Below, one piece after another: positions 1 through 9,173 of a stretch of DNA of 64,000 nt. The stretch is from Labilithrix sp. Lineage in GTDB: Bacteria > Myxococcota_A > Polyangia > Polyangiales > Polyangiaceae. The position numbers and the translations under genes were made by a program. Where the stretch lies: the NCBI GenBank assembly GCA_019637175.1, contig JAHBWD010000015.1, forward strand, positions 1-64,000. The letters run 5' to 3'. The first letter of the stretch is position 1, and each line of letters starts with the position of its first letter. The notes beneath the pieces were generated by a model. It was not told the DNA's origin. It did not search any database and saw nothing but the letters and a program-made list of their open reading frames with translations.

Positions 1-3000
1 CGATCACGAGGGTGTCGCCGCGCTCGACGAGGCGATCGAGGACGCGCACGAGGCGACCGACGTCGGAGAGGTGCAGGCCCGTCGTGGGCTCGTCGAGGAC
101 GTAGACCGTCGGCTCGTGCGCGACGCCCTCTGTGAGCTCGCACGCGAGCTTGAGCCGCTGCGCTTCTCCGCCCGAGAGCGTGTTCGATCCTTGACCGATC
201 GAGAGATAGCCGCAGCCGAGCTCCGTGATCGTGCGCAGCGGGCGCGCGATCTTGCGGTGCGCGGCGAAGACGTTCGCCGCCTCTTCGGCCGAGAGGCGGA
301 GCACGTCGCCGATGGAGAGATCGGCCCATCGCACGTCGAGCGTCGACGGCTCGAAGCGCGAGCCCTGGCACGTCTCGCACGGCGTGACGACCTCGGGGAG
401 AAACGACATCTCGGCGACGATCGCGCCTTGCCCGTCGCACGCGGTGCATCGGCCGCCGGCGGCGGTGTTGAACGAGAAGCGCGCCGGCGTCCACCCGCGC
501 GCGCGAGACTCGGGGAGCGACGCGAACAGCTTGCGGATCTCGTCCCAGATCCCGAGGAACGTCGCGGGCACCGAGCGCGGCGTTCGCCCGATCGGAGACT
601 GATCGACGGCGAGCGCGCGGCGCACGTTCTTGGGCACACGGATCGATCGAAAGGCGCCCGGCGTGTCGGCGACGAGATCGAGCGATCGCCGCAGCGCAGG
701 GAAGAAGACGCGCTGCACGAGCGTGCTCTTGCCCGAGCCGCTGACGCCGGCGACGACGCACATGCGGCCCGCCGGGACGCGGAAGGTCACGTCCTTCAAG
801 TTGTTCGCGCGCGCGCCTTCGAGCTCGAGCCACACGTCGCTCATCGGCCGCTTCGGCCGGATCACGCCGATGGGCTCGCGCAGCGCGCGGCCCGTCGGTG
901 AAGCCTCGGTCGCGAGGACGGACGCGGGCGTGCCTTCGGCGACGATGTGCCCGCCGCTCCGGCCTCCGCCGGGACCGAGATCCGTCAGGTGATCGGCGGC
1001 GCGGATCGTCTCCGCGTCGTGCTCGACGACGAGCACCGTGGATCCGGTGTCGACGAGCGCGCGCAAGTTGTCGATGAGGCGGCTCGTGTCGCGCGGATGC
1101 AGGCCGATCGTCGGCTCGTCGAGGACGTAGAGCGCGCCGGTCAGGCCGCTGCCGAGCTGTGCCGAGAGGCGGAGGCGCTGCATCTCGCCGCCGCTGAGCG
1201 TCCCCGCGGCGCGACCCAGGCCGAGGTAGCCGAGGCCGACCTGCTCGACGAACGCGAGCCGCCGCCGGAGCTCGGCGAGCGGCGCCTTCGCGATGGCGGC
1301 CTCCTTTCCTTCGAGCGCGAGCGCGCCGATCGCGGCGAGCGCGCTCGCGACGCTCCGATCCATCATGCGCGGGTACGTCTCGCCCCCGAGGCGCACGCTG
1401 CGCGGGATCGGCGCGAGCCGATCGCCCTTGCACACGCGGCACTTCGCGCGCGGCTTGCCGGGATCGACCTCTTCGTCGGTGTTGCCGCCCTGGAGGCCCG
1501 TGCCCTCGCACGCCTCGCACTGCCCTTGCTTCGTGTTGAACGAGAACCAGCGCGGATCGAGCTCGGGGATGCCCGTGCCGCACGCCGAGCAGGCGCGCGC
1601 GGTCGAGAGGATCTCCTCGTTCGGCCCGGGCTTGGCCGTGGGCGTCGTCGGCGCGACGCAGAGCGCGCCGGCGCCCCACGCGAGCGCGCGGTCGAAGGTC
1701 GCGCGATCGAGCGAGGCGAGCGCGCCGTAGTGGACGATGAGATCGATCGTGTGCTCCTTCGCCTTCGCGAGGCGCGGCGGCGGATCGATCGCCACGATCG
1801 CGCCGTCGACGCGCGCGCTCGTCACGCCGGCGCGCGCGGCGTTCGTGAACAGATCGAGGTACGTGCCCTTGCGCGCGCGCACCGCCGGCGCGTACACGGT
1901 CCACTTCGACGACGCGCGCGTCGATCGAACGCGCGCGAAGAGCTCGTCGGGCGAGCTCGGCGTGACCGGCGCTCCGCAGTCGGGGCAGTGCAGCTCGCCG
2001 ACCTTGGCGTACAAGAGGCGCAGGTAGTGCGCGATCTCGGTCACGGTCGCGACCGTCGAGTTCGCGCCCGCGCGCGACGTGCGCTGCTCGAGCGCGATCG
2101 ACGGGGGCACGCCGGTCACGAGATCGACGTCCGGCCGCGGCAGCGTCGGCAGGAACTGCCGCGCGTACGGCGTCAGCGTCTCCATGAAGCGGCGCTGGCC
2201 TTCGGCGAAGACGACGTCGAAGGCGAGCGAGCTCTTGCCCGATCCGCTCGGCCCCGTCACGACGCAGAGCTTGCCGTGCGGGATCCGGCACGACACGTCC
2301 TTCAGGTTGTGCTCTCGCGCGTGCGCGACCGCGATCTCGTCGCGCGCGGGTGCGCGCTCGAGGGGCGCGCGCGGCTCGATCTTCGACGTGCGCCCGCGGA
2401 GCGCCTCGCCGGTCTTCGTCTTGCTCTCGGCGATCTGCTCCGGCGTCCCCGTCGCGACCACGACGCCGCCGTGCGGCCCGCCGCCGGGGCCGAGATCGAT
2501 CACCCAGTCGGCCTCGCGCACGACCGACAGATCGTGCTCGACCATCACGACGCTCGCCCCTTCGTCGACGAGCGCGCGGAGCGCGTTCACGACGTGCGCG
2601 GCGTCTTCGGCGTGGAGGCCCGCGCTCGGCTCGTCGACCACGAAGAGCGTGCCCATGCCGCCCTGACCGAGCGCGCGCGCGAGCTTGAGGCGCTGCGCTT
2701 CGCCGCCCGAGAGCGTCGAGAGCGGCTGCCCGAGCGGGAGGTAGCCGAGGCCCACGCGCGAGAGCGGCTCGAGCGCGCGCTCGATGACGTAGTCACGATC
2801 GGTCGTGGGCGAGAAGATCGCGAGCGCTTCGTCGACGGTCATCGCGAGCACGTCGGCGACGGTCTTGCCCGCGTGCTTCACCGCCAGCACCTCGGCGTTG
2901 AAGCGCTTTCCCTGGCACACGGGGCAGAGCAGCATCACGTCGGCGAGGAACTGCATCTCGACCGTCTCGTAGCCTTCGCCCGAGCACGTCTCGCAGCGGC

Positions 3001-5155
3001 CCTTGCCCGGGACGTTGAACGAGAAGTGCGCCGGCGTGAGCGCGCGCCGCGCGGCTTCGGCTTCGCCGGCGAAGCGCGCGCGGATCCGATCCCAAGCCTT
3101 CGTGTAGGTCGCGGCGTTGCCGCGCGCCGTTCGCCCGAGCGGTGATTGATCGACGAGCACCGCGGCGGCGAGCGCTTCGTGTCCCGCCATCGTCGTGAAG
3201 GCGCCCGGCTTGGGCACGCTCGCGCCCGTCGCGCGCGCGACCGCGCGATACACGATGTCTTCGGCGAGCGTGCTCTTGCCCGATCCGGACGGACCCGTGA
3301 TCGCGCATACGACGCCGAGCGGGATCTCGACGCGATCGATCCGCAGGTTGTTCTCGCGCACGTCGGTGAACGCGATCGTGCCGTGCGACGCGGGGCGCTT
3401 GCGCCGCGCTCGCCGCGCGGTCGCGCGCCACGCGCGTCCGGTCGCCGTGTCGGTCTTCGCGAGATCTTCGGGCGTGCCGCTCCACAAGACGCGCCCGCCT
3501 CGCGGCCCGGCGCCGGGCCCCATCTCGACGACGCGATCGCAGCGCTCGACGACGGTGCGATCATGCTCGATGACGAGCACCGTGTTGCCCGCGCGCGAGA
3601 GATCGCGCATCGCCTCGGCGAGGCGAGGGACGTCGCAGGCGTGGAGGCCGACGGTCGGCTCGTCGAGGACGAAGAGCGTGCCCGTGAGCGAAGCGCCGAG
3701 CGCGGTCGTCAGGCTCGCGCGCTGCGCTTCGCCGCCGGAGAGCGTGCGCGCCTGGCGATCGAGCGTGAGGTACGAGAGGCCGACGGCGTCGAGGTACGCG
3801 AGGCGCGAGCGGAGCTCGCTCTCGACGCGCTTTCCCTGCGCGCCGCTCGGCGTGACGCGCGCGAGGCGCGCGCGCGCCTCTTCGACGGTGAGCCCGTGCC
3901 AGCCGCCGAGATCGAGCCCGCCGACGAGGTAAGTCCGCGCGGTGGCGTTGAGGCGAGCGCCGCCACAGGTCGTGCACGGCACGTAGTCGCGGTAGCGCGA
4001 GAGGAAGACGCGCACGTGCATCTTGTACGTGCGCCCTTCGAGCCACTTGAACCACGCGGCGACGCCCGGATACTTGCCGCCGCTCCACGTGCCTTCGCCG
4101 TCGATGACGAGGCGCCTTTGCTCTTCGCTGAGCCTCTCCCACGGGACGTCGAGCGGGATCTTCCGCTTCTTCGCGAAGCGCGCGAGCACGTCGCGCTCCC
4201 ACTCGCTCGACTTGCCCGACCACGCCTTGATCGCGCCCTTGGCGATCGACTTCGTCTTGTCGGGGATGACCTTCTCCCAATCGACGGCGATCACGCGGCC
4301 GAAGCCGCGGCAATCGGAGCAGGCGCCGAGCGGCGAGTTGTAGGAGAAGAGGCCGGGCCGGGGAGGATCGAACGTGCGCGCGCACTTGGGGCAGACGAGG
4401 CCGCGCGCGATCGCGACGTGCCGCGTCTCGGGATCCGCCGCGCGGAGCTCCGCGCGGCCGTGGCCGCGATCCCACGCGATCTCGATCGCCTGTTGGAGGC
4501 GGCGCACGTCTCGCGCGGAGAGCGTCAACCGATCGACGACGACCTCGACGGGCACGTCGGGCCGCGAGGCCTCGCTCGGCTTGACGTCGTCGATGTCGCG
4601 CACGCTGCCGCCGACGACGAGGCGCCGGTAGCCGTCGACGATCAGGGCCTCGCGGATCTCGAGGTACGCGTCGTTGCTCTCGACGCGGATCGGATAGCTC
4701 ACGATCGCGCGCGCGCGCTCCGCGCCGAAGTCGGCGAGCGCCTTCGCGGCCGCGTCGTGCGCGCTCGTCGCCGTCGCCGGGACGCCGCAGTCGGGGCAGG
4801 TGGGCACGGCCTCGCACGCGAACAGCGCCGCGAGGTAGGGCTCGAGATCGGTCAAGGTCGCGACGGTCGATCGGCTCGACTTCACCGGCGCGCGTCGATC
4901 GACCGCGACCGTCGCGGCCACGGGCTCGAGGCTCCCCACGGGCGGACGCTCGAGGCGCTCGAGGAACTGCCGCGCGTACGGGCTGAAGCTCTCGACGAAC
5001 CTCCGCTGCCCTTCCGCGTAGAGCGTGTCGAGCGCGAGCGACGACTTGCCCGCGCCGCTCGGGCCCGTTAGCGCGACGAGCTGGCCGGGCTCGAGATCGA
5101 GATCGACGCCCTGGAGGTTGTGCGTGCGCGCCCCGCGCAGGCGAATGGGGAGCAT
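1..5155 (-). CDS. uvrA: UvrA, tandem-duplicated (four ATPase domains), 3' end beyond the window
   Basis: This is the damage-recognition ATPase of nucleotide excision repair. The frame from the ATG at 5155 stays open to the left edge, giving about 1718 residues, against about 940 for ordinary UvrA. Four Walker A motifs (GPSGAGKS, GPSGSGKS, GPSGSGKS, GVSGSGKS) have their lysines near residues 37, 627, 974 and 1476, all in one frame. Each half carries the UvrA zinc modules (CPKC...CSDC and CETC...CPVC in half one; CSAC...CEAC and CTAC...CETC in half two) and LSGGEAQR/LSGGEMQR signatures. It is therefore two complete UvrA units fused head to tail, an arrangement known from chlamydiae and some other bacteria. 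Only the last 100 or so residues seem to lie outside the window. No uvrB or uvrC is nearby. Confidence 0.95.
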   Translation of the reverse strand, partial: MLPIRLRGARTHNLQGVDLDLEPGQLVALTGPSGAGKSSLALDTLYAEGQRRFVESFSPYARQFLERLERPPVGSLEPVAATVAVDRRAPVKSSRSTVATLTDLEPYLAALFACEAVPTCPDCGVPATATSAHDAAAKALADFGAERARAIVSYPIRVESNDAYLEIREALIVDGYRRLVVGGSVRDIDDVKPSEASRPDVPVEVVVDRLTLSARDVRRLQQAIEIAWDRGHGRAELRAADPETRHVAIARGLVCPKCARTFDPPRPGLFSYNSPLGACSDCRGFGRVIAVDWEKVIPDKTKSIAKGAIKAWSGKSSEWERDVLARFAKKRKIPLDVPWERLSEEQRRLVIDGEGTWSGGKYPGVAAWFKWLEGRTYKMHVRVFLSRYRDYVPCTTCGGARLNATARTYLVGGLDLGGWHGLTVEEARARLARVTPSGAQGKRVESELRSRLAYLDAVGLSYLTLDRQARTLSGGEAQRASLTTALGASLTGTLFVLDEPTVGLHACDVPRLAEAMRDLSRAGNTVLVIEHDRTVVERCDRVVEMGPGAGPRGGRVLWSGTPEDLAKTDTATGRAWRATARRARRKRPASHGTIAFTDVRENNLRIDRVEIPLGVVCAITGPSGSGKSTLAEDIVYRAVARATGASVPKPGAFTTMAGHEALAAAVLVDQSPLGRTARGNAATYTKAWDRIRARFAGEAEAARRALTPAHFSFNVPGKGRCETCSGEGYETVEMQFLADVMLLCPVCQGKRFNAEVLAVKHAGKTVADVLAMTVDEALAIFSPTTDRDYVIERALEPLSRVGLGYLPLGQPLSTLSGGEAQRLKLARALGQGGMGTLFVVDEPSAGLHAEDAAHVVNALRALVDEGASVVMVEHDLSVVREADWVIDLGPGGGPHGGVVVATGTPEQIAESKTKTGEALRGRTSKIEPRAPLERAPARDEIAVAHAREHNLKDVSCRIPHGKLCVVTGPSGSGKSSLAFDVVFAEGQRRFMETLTPYARQFLPTLPRPDVDLVTGVPPSIALEQRTSRAGANSTVATVTEIAHYLRLLYAKVGELHCPDCGAPVTPSSPDELFARVRSTRASSKWTVYAPAVRARKGTYLDLFTNAARAGVTSARVDGAIVAIDPPPRLAKAKEHTIDLIVHYGALASLDRATFDRALAWGAGALCVAPTTPTAKPGPNEEILSTARACSACGTGIPELDPRWFSFNTKQGQCEACEGTGLQGGNTDEEVDPGKPRAKCRVCKGDRLAPIPRSVRLGGETYPRMMDRSVASALAAIGALALEGKEAAIAKAPLAELRRRLAFVEQVGLGYLGLGRAAGTLSGGEMQRLRLSAQLGSGLTGALYVLDEPTIGLHPRDTSRLIDNLRALVDTGSTVLVVEHDAETIRAADHLTDLGPGGGRSGGHIVAEGTPASVLATEASPTGRALREPIGVIRPKRPMSDVWLELEGARANNLKDVTFRVPAGRMCVVAGVSGSGKSTLVQRVFFPALRRSLDLVADTPGAFRSIRVPKNVRRALAVDQSPIGRTPRSVPATFLGIWDEIRKLFASLPESRARGWTPARFSFNTAAGGRCTACDGQGAIVAEMSFLPEVVTPCETCQGSRFEPSTLDVRWADLSIGDVLRLSAEEAANVFAAHRKIARPLRTITELGCGYLSIGQGSNTLSGGEAQRLKLACELTEGVAHEPTVYVLDEPTTGLHLSDVGRLVRVLDRLVERGDTLVI

Positions 5156-5309
5156 GGGGGGAAGCGACTACATAGTTGGCGTCACCGCGGCCTTCAACAG
5201 CGCCCGGTCGCATTCGTCGAAGGGTCCGCGCGGGAGGACTGTGAACCCTGCCGGTCAAGCGCGGGGCCTCGGCGTCGCGCTGCGAATCAAGGAGCTTCAA
5301 ACTGAAGCA

Positions 5310-5930
5310 TCACCGGATGGACGCCCCAGGCTTGGCGTTGGGCGCCGCGTCAGCTTCCGCCGTCGGCAAGCGACGCCACTCCTGGAGGAGATCCCAGACG
5401 AAGTGTCCCTCGAAACGACCCTCGGGGAAATCGAAGTGAACGATCACGTCTTCATCCCAGCCGTCGTAGGTCGCCGACTGCTGCGCCACGTGCTTGAGCA
5501 GACGCAGGGTGACGAGCTCGGGACGAAACGAGGCGGGCTCCAGGCAGCGGGGAGGGGCCCTGTGTTGATTCTCGAAGCCGATGGGGTCGCCCGCGCCGCT
5601 CGGGGCCTCCCGAACGGTCCAGAACAGGTGGGGCCACAAGGGAAGTACGAACATGTGCTCGATGGCCCCCCCCGGAGGGGTTCCCCCCAGCGCCGTTCGC
5701 TGCACGACGGCGTGGCCGAGAAGGTCCTCGTATGCGGAGATGGGGATCCGATTGAGCGTGGGGATGCGGATCGGACACGTGGCTTCCAGCTTCTCGGCTT
5801 CGTCGGGCGACAGGCCGAGGCACTGCAGCGCAGCCTGCCGCACCGTCGGCGACATCCGCTTCAGGATGTGCAGCTGGAAGGATGTGCGTCGCGTCTCGCG
5901 CTCGAGGGAAGTCAGCTCGCGCTCGCTCAT
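5310..5930 (-). CDS. Hypothetical protein (206 aa)
   Basis: I do not recognise a family. The protein has no signal peptide or membrane segment. It is rich in aromatic and charged residues (for example PLWPHLFWTVRE and WDLLQEWRRLP), with a short helical N-terminus and a Pro/Ala tail, and looks like a soluble globular protein. A GAGG sequence about 7 nt before the ATG at 5930 supports that start. The base composition is somewhat less GC-skewed at third codon positions than in its neighbours. It lies 154 nt upstream of uvrA on the same strand, and nothing links the two functionally. Confidence 0.6.
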   Translation of the reverse strand: MSERELTSLERETRRTSFQLHILKRMSPTVRQAALQCLGLSPDEAEKLEATCPIRIPTLNRIPISAYEDLLGHAVVQRTALGGTPPGGAIEHMFVLPLWPHLFWTVREAPSGAGDPIGFENQHRAPPRCLEPASFRPELVTLRLLKHVAQQSATYDGWDEDVIVHFDFPEGRFEGHFVWDLLQEWRRLPTAEADAAPNAKPGASIR

Positions 5931-5959
5931 AGGAAACCTCGGAATCCCGATTTCTCACC

Positions 5960-5980
5960 GGCGCCGTCAACGACGGCGCC
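5960..5980. repeat. Perfect inverted repeat between two leftward hypothetical genes
   Basis: GGCGCCGTC and GACGGCGCC form a 9-bp stem around a 3-nt loop. The repeat sits downstream of the gene ending at 6028 and upstream of the gene starting at 5930. It could form a strong hairpin in leftward RNA, but no T-run follows it, so a terminator role is only a guess. Confidence 0.4.
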
Positions 5981-6027
5981 CTCCTACCATAACGCTGCTT
6001 CCGCGCGCGCCGCGGCACGAGCCGTGG

Positions 6028-6456
6028 CTACGTGGATTCGGCGCACCATCCGAGCGCCCGGCAAGGACGGCAGAAGAGCGCGTTGGCTGGTCCCCGTCGG
6101 CCTGAACCGTGGCAGTCGGTGCAGTCGACTGCGTCCCTGGGTCTCGAAGGCAGGAGGTCACGCACCCATGGATAGCGTTGCGCCCCGGCGGTGAGCGCGA
6201 TCGTTCGAAGGTCCTTCGGCAGCGGCTCGAGCGGCAGCTCGGTCTCCGAGTCTGCTCTCCAGAGCGAGCCGTCGGGCCGGAGCAACCAGACCTCCCCCAG
6301 CGTGCCAAACAAGGGGAGCGCTCGGTAACGCAAGCCTTCGAAGTTGATGTGTCCCAACGGCTCTGGGGTCAGGGCCTCGATCGCATCCTCGATCTGCCGA
6401 GACATGCCTGGTTCGACTCTCATGGTGTCGAAGGAATCTGAACCGCTGGGCATCAT
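6028..6456 (-). CDS. Hypothetical protein with C-terminal CxxC...CxxC zinc-knuckle-like motif (142 aa)
   Basis: This is a small soluble protein of unknown function. Residues around 20-100 read as a compact alpha/beta domain (LWRADSETELPLEPLPKDL). The last 30 residues hold CTDCHGSG and FCRPCRALGWC, five cysteines in a pattern typical of a zinc ribbon or knuckle. The start was set at the first ATG of the ATGATG at 6456, which has a weak GGA upstream; ATGs at 6423 and 6405 have no ribosome site. It is divergent from the lipoprotein gene starting at 6679. The 222 nt between them contains nothing else that I recognise. Confidence 0.55.
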   Translation of the reverse strand: MMPSGSDSFDTMRVEPGMSRQIEDAIEALTPEPLGHINFEGLRYRALPLFGTLGEVWLLRPDGSLWRADSETELPLEPLPKDLRTIALTAGAQRYPWVRDLLPSRPRDAVDCTDCHGSGRRGPANALFCRPCRALGWCAEST

Positions 6457-6678
6457 CGTTCCAATTCTCGCCGAGACATCGTTCGATGTCGTGGCGCGTC
6501 GCAGGCTTCCTGCCGACACCTCCCCACAGCGTCTCGCGGCGTCGTGCCTTCTCTTGGTGCGTCTCTGTTGGAGGGGAAGGGACTGAGCATCGCCGCGTAT
6601 GACTACCGCGCGGTCCGCATGAGCTAACATCCACCCGACGCCTGGCGAGCGGTCGGGCTCTTGCGTCGGGAGGACATG

Positions 6679-8064
6679 ATGAATCGAAGGCTTCTCGTGG
6701 GCGCCCTGGTGGCTGCCGGCATCCTCGCCGTCGCGTGCGGTTCGACGAACCGAGGCTTCGATCCGACCGACGACGCCGGCGCCGACTTCGAAGGCGGCGG
6801 GCCTGGCCCGTTCGGCGGAGACGCGTCGACGACGCCCGCGTGCGTGGGCCTCGAGTGCCAGCAGGTCGCGTGTGGCGGCGCCGCGACGACGAGCGTGAGC
6901 GGCATCGTCTGGGATCCCGCGGGCAAGAACCCGGTCTACAACGTCGTCGTCTACGTTCCCAACGCGCCGGTCGATCCGATCAAGCACGGCCCCGTGTGCG
7001 ACTCGTGCGGAGGCGCGCCCGTCTCCGGGAGCCCGCTCGTCACGACCCTCACCGACGCGACCGGCGCCTTCAAGCTCGAGAACGTTCCCGTCGGCGAAGA
7101 CATCCCGCTCGTGATGCAGGTCGGCAAGTGGCGCCGTCAGATCACGATCCCCGCGGCGATCAAGCAGTGTGAGGACAACCCCATCACCGACTCGGGCCTC
7201 ACGCGGCTGCCGCGCAACAAGAGCGAGGGCGACATGCCGCTCATCGCGCTCACGAGCGGTTGCGATCCGATCCACACGCTCGTCGAGAAGATCGGCGTCG
7301 ACAAAGCGGAGATCACGTCTGCGAGCGGCACCGGCATGGTCCACCTCTACAAGGGCGCGGGCTCCACCACCGCCAACGCCCCCGGCATGACCGACGCCTA
7401 CGCCTTCTGGGGCAACCTCTCGGAGATGATGAAGTACGACATCATCATCAACGAGTGCGAGTGCTCGCCCTACGCGCGTGACACGAAGGGGCCCGCGTAC
7501 GACAACATGCGGGATTACCTGAACGCCGGCGGCCGCGTCTTCAACTCGCACTATCACCTGAACTTCTTCGGCGCCTCGAGCGAGAACGGCGGCAAAGCGC
7601 ACGCGGAGCTGAAGAGCGCGGCGACCTGGTCGCTCTGGGGCGGCAGCAGCGCGGGAACCGCGCCGTATCACATCGACACGTCGTTCCCGAAGGGCGAGGC
7701 GATGGATGAGTGGCTGATGAACCTCGCCACGAGCAGCAAGTGGGGGCCGAGCATCAAGACCACGCCCAAGGGACAGATCGCGACCTCCAACGTCGGCGAC
7801 ATCGGCGGCACCGTGGCCGGCGTCTCGCAGCGCTGGATCTACCCCTCGGGATCGGGCAGCCCGGTCTACGTGTCGATCAACACGCCGACGACCAAGCCGC
7901 CCGCCGAGCGCTGCGGTCGCGCCGTCGCGACCGACATCCACGTCGGCAACGGGAGCCTCACCACGATGAGCGAGCAAGAAGCGGCGCTCGAGTTCATGTT
8001 CTTCGACCTCGCCTCGTGCGTCATCGACGACGCCGTGCCGCCGAAGGCGCCCGGCCCGAAGTAG
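6679..8064 (+). CDS. Lipoprotein with carboxypeptidase-regulatory-like domain
   Basis: This is a predicted lipoprotein of 461 aa. The signal peptide ends in a lipobox (LAVAC, Cys20), followed by an acidic, flexible linker. Residues about 70-140 (VSGIVWDPAGKNPVYNVVVYVPN, with DATGAFKLENVPVG) match the carboxypeptidase-regulatory/SpaA-like beta sandwich fold. The rest contains several Cys residues and a region about 265-330 (DIIINECECS, FNSHYHLNFF) that resembles a glutamine-amidotransferase-like sensor fold, which is inferred only. GGGAGGA lies 5-6 nt before the ATG at 6679, and an ATG at 6676 is also possible. No catalytic motif is recognised. It probably acts at the outer membrane or periplasm and converges on the copper monooxygenase gene. 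Confidence 0.8.
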   Translation: MNRRLLVGALVAAGILAVACGSTNRGFDPTDDAGADFEGGGPGPFGGDASTTPACVGLECQQVACGGAATTSVSGIVWDPAGKNPVYNVVVYVPNAPVDPIKHGPVCDSCGGAPVSGSPLVTTLTDATGAFKLENVPVGEDIPLVMQVGKWRRQITIPAAIKQCEDNPITDSGLTRLPRNKSEGDMPLIALTSGCDPIHTLVEKIGVDKAEITSASGTGMVHLYKGAGSTTANAPGMTDAYAFWGNLSEMMKYDIIINECECSPYARDTKGPAYDNMRDYLNAGGRVFNSHYHLNFFGASSENGGKAHAELKSAATWSLWGGSSAGTAPYHIDTSFPKGEAMDEWLMNLATSSKWGPSIKTTPKGQIATSNVGDIGGTVAGVSQRWIYPSGSGSPVYVSINTPTTKPPAERCGRAVATDIHVGNGSLTTMSEQEAALEFMFFDLASCVIDDAVPPKAPGPK

Positions 8065-8070
8065 GCTGCG

Positions 8071-9096
8071 TCAGCGGCCGCCTTCGCTCAGGATCAAGCC
8101 GCAGAGCCCGTCGCCCGGGCAGCAGATGTCGGTCCCGAACTGGCCGCCGATGCGCTTCGTGTGGAAGCACACGCGGGCGCCCTTGTTCGGGTAGTAGTAC
8201 GCCCAGAAGAAGCACATCTCGGCGTTCGCCGACTCGCCGAAGCGGACCTGGCGATCGGTCGTGTTGTTCCACGTGCACGTGAAGGTGAAGCCGCCGTCGT
8301 TCGGGACGGTGAAGGGCGGATCGAACGTCTCGGTCTTGGGCTCGCTCCAGCTCCAGTCGGGGACGTCGTAGACCATCCTCCCGGGATCGTCGGCGTTCGG
8401 CGTCATCGCGATCTGCACGTTGGTGCCGAGCTTGTGCTGGTGACCCGTCATGGCGAAGAACTTCACGCCCCACAGCTCCGCGGGCACCTGGAAGAACGTC
8501 GGGCCGAGCGTGGTCGTCGTGTTCGGCGGCAGCTGGATGTCGGGGTTGCCGATGAAGAGGAAGCCGGCCTCGTCGCGGAAGTCGTCGTCGGAGATCGGAA
8601 TGAACGTGCTCTTCGCCGTGATCGTCTTCTGCGACGCCGACGCGTTGATGTAGTGCATCTCGAGGCGCACCATCTGGTTGGCCTCGATCGAGAACGCGAC
8701 GCCCGGCGGGAGCGTCAGCGTGTCTTCCTTCTTCTGCGTGACCATCAGCGTCGATCCCTTCTCCGGATCGAGCGTGTCGGTGAACGGATCGCAGGCGAAG
8801 GGCGTCGGCTTCTCGACGGTGTCGCTCGTGCGATAGACGATGAGATGGTGCGAGCCGTCGCCGAGATCGTTCCTGATGCTCCCGATGTGGAGCGGCGTCG
8901 CGTTGCCGAGCCGTACGACGACGCACTCCGTCTTCTCGACGCCCGCAGGGATCGCGGTCGGCGGAAAGGCCACGCTCACCGGCGCGGCTGCGGGGGCCTT
9001 CGGCGGCGCGGCCGCTTCCTCGGACGTCGTCGTGTTGCCGCACGCGAGCGCGGCGATCGCGCCCAGCGCGAAGATCGCAGTCGTTCGACCAACCAT
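8071..9096 (-). CDS. PHM-like copper type II monooxygenase lipoprotein
   Basis: A lipoprotein signal (ALAC, Cys19) and Ala/Pro linker precede a domain resembling the catalytic core of peptidylglycine alpha-hydroxylating and dopamine beta monooxygenases. All six copper ligands of that family have counterparts: HH at 83-84 and H148 (CuH site), HxH at 219 and 221 (GHQHKLG) and M294 (AEMCFFW) for the CuM site. The family uses ascorbate and O2 at two separate copper sites to hydroxylate C-H bonds; the substrate here is unknown. Several C-terminal cysteines (CCPGDGLC) probably form disulfides. GGGAGAG lies 6-7 nt before the ATG. Length is 341 aa, close to the family core. Bacterial members are widespread in Myxococcota and mostly uncharacterised. 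Confidence 0.8.
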   Translation of the reverse strand: MVGRTTAIFALGAIAALACGNTTTSEEAAAPPKAPAAAPVSVAFPPTAIPAGVEKTECVVVRLGNATPLHIGSIRNDLGDGSHHLIVYRTSDTVEKPTPFACDPFTDTLDPEKGSTLMVTQKKEDTLTLPPGVAFSIEANQMVRLEMHYINASASQKTITAKSTFIPISDDDFRDEAGFLFIGNPDIQLPPNTTTTLGPTFFQVPAELWGVKFFAMTGHQHKLGTNVQIAMTPNADDPGRMVYDVPDWSWSEPKTETFDPPFTVPNDGGFTFTCTWNNTTDRQVRFGESANAEMCFFWAYYYPNKGARVCFHTKRIGGQFGTDICCPGDGLCGLILSEGGR

Positions 9097-9173
9097 CGCA
9101 GCTCTCCCTGGGCGCAACCGTAGCGCGTCTTGGGCGAGGCGCAACCCGGCGAAGAGACGACCAGAATCGGCGA

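Noticed and set aside
947..5071. Long + strand open frames opposite uvrA
   Set aside because: Compositions are Arg/Ala/Glu-rich without domains, while the - strand frame has four Walker A motifs and zinc modules in register.
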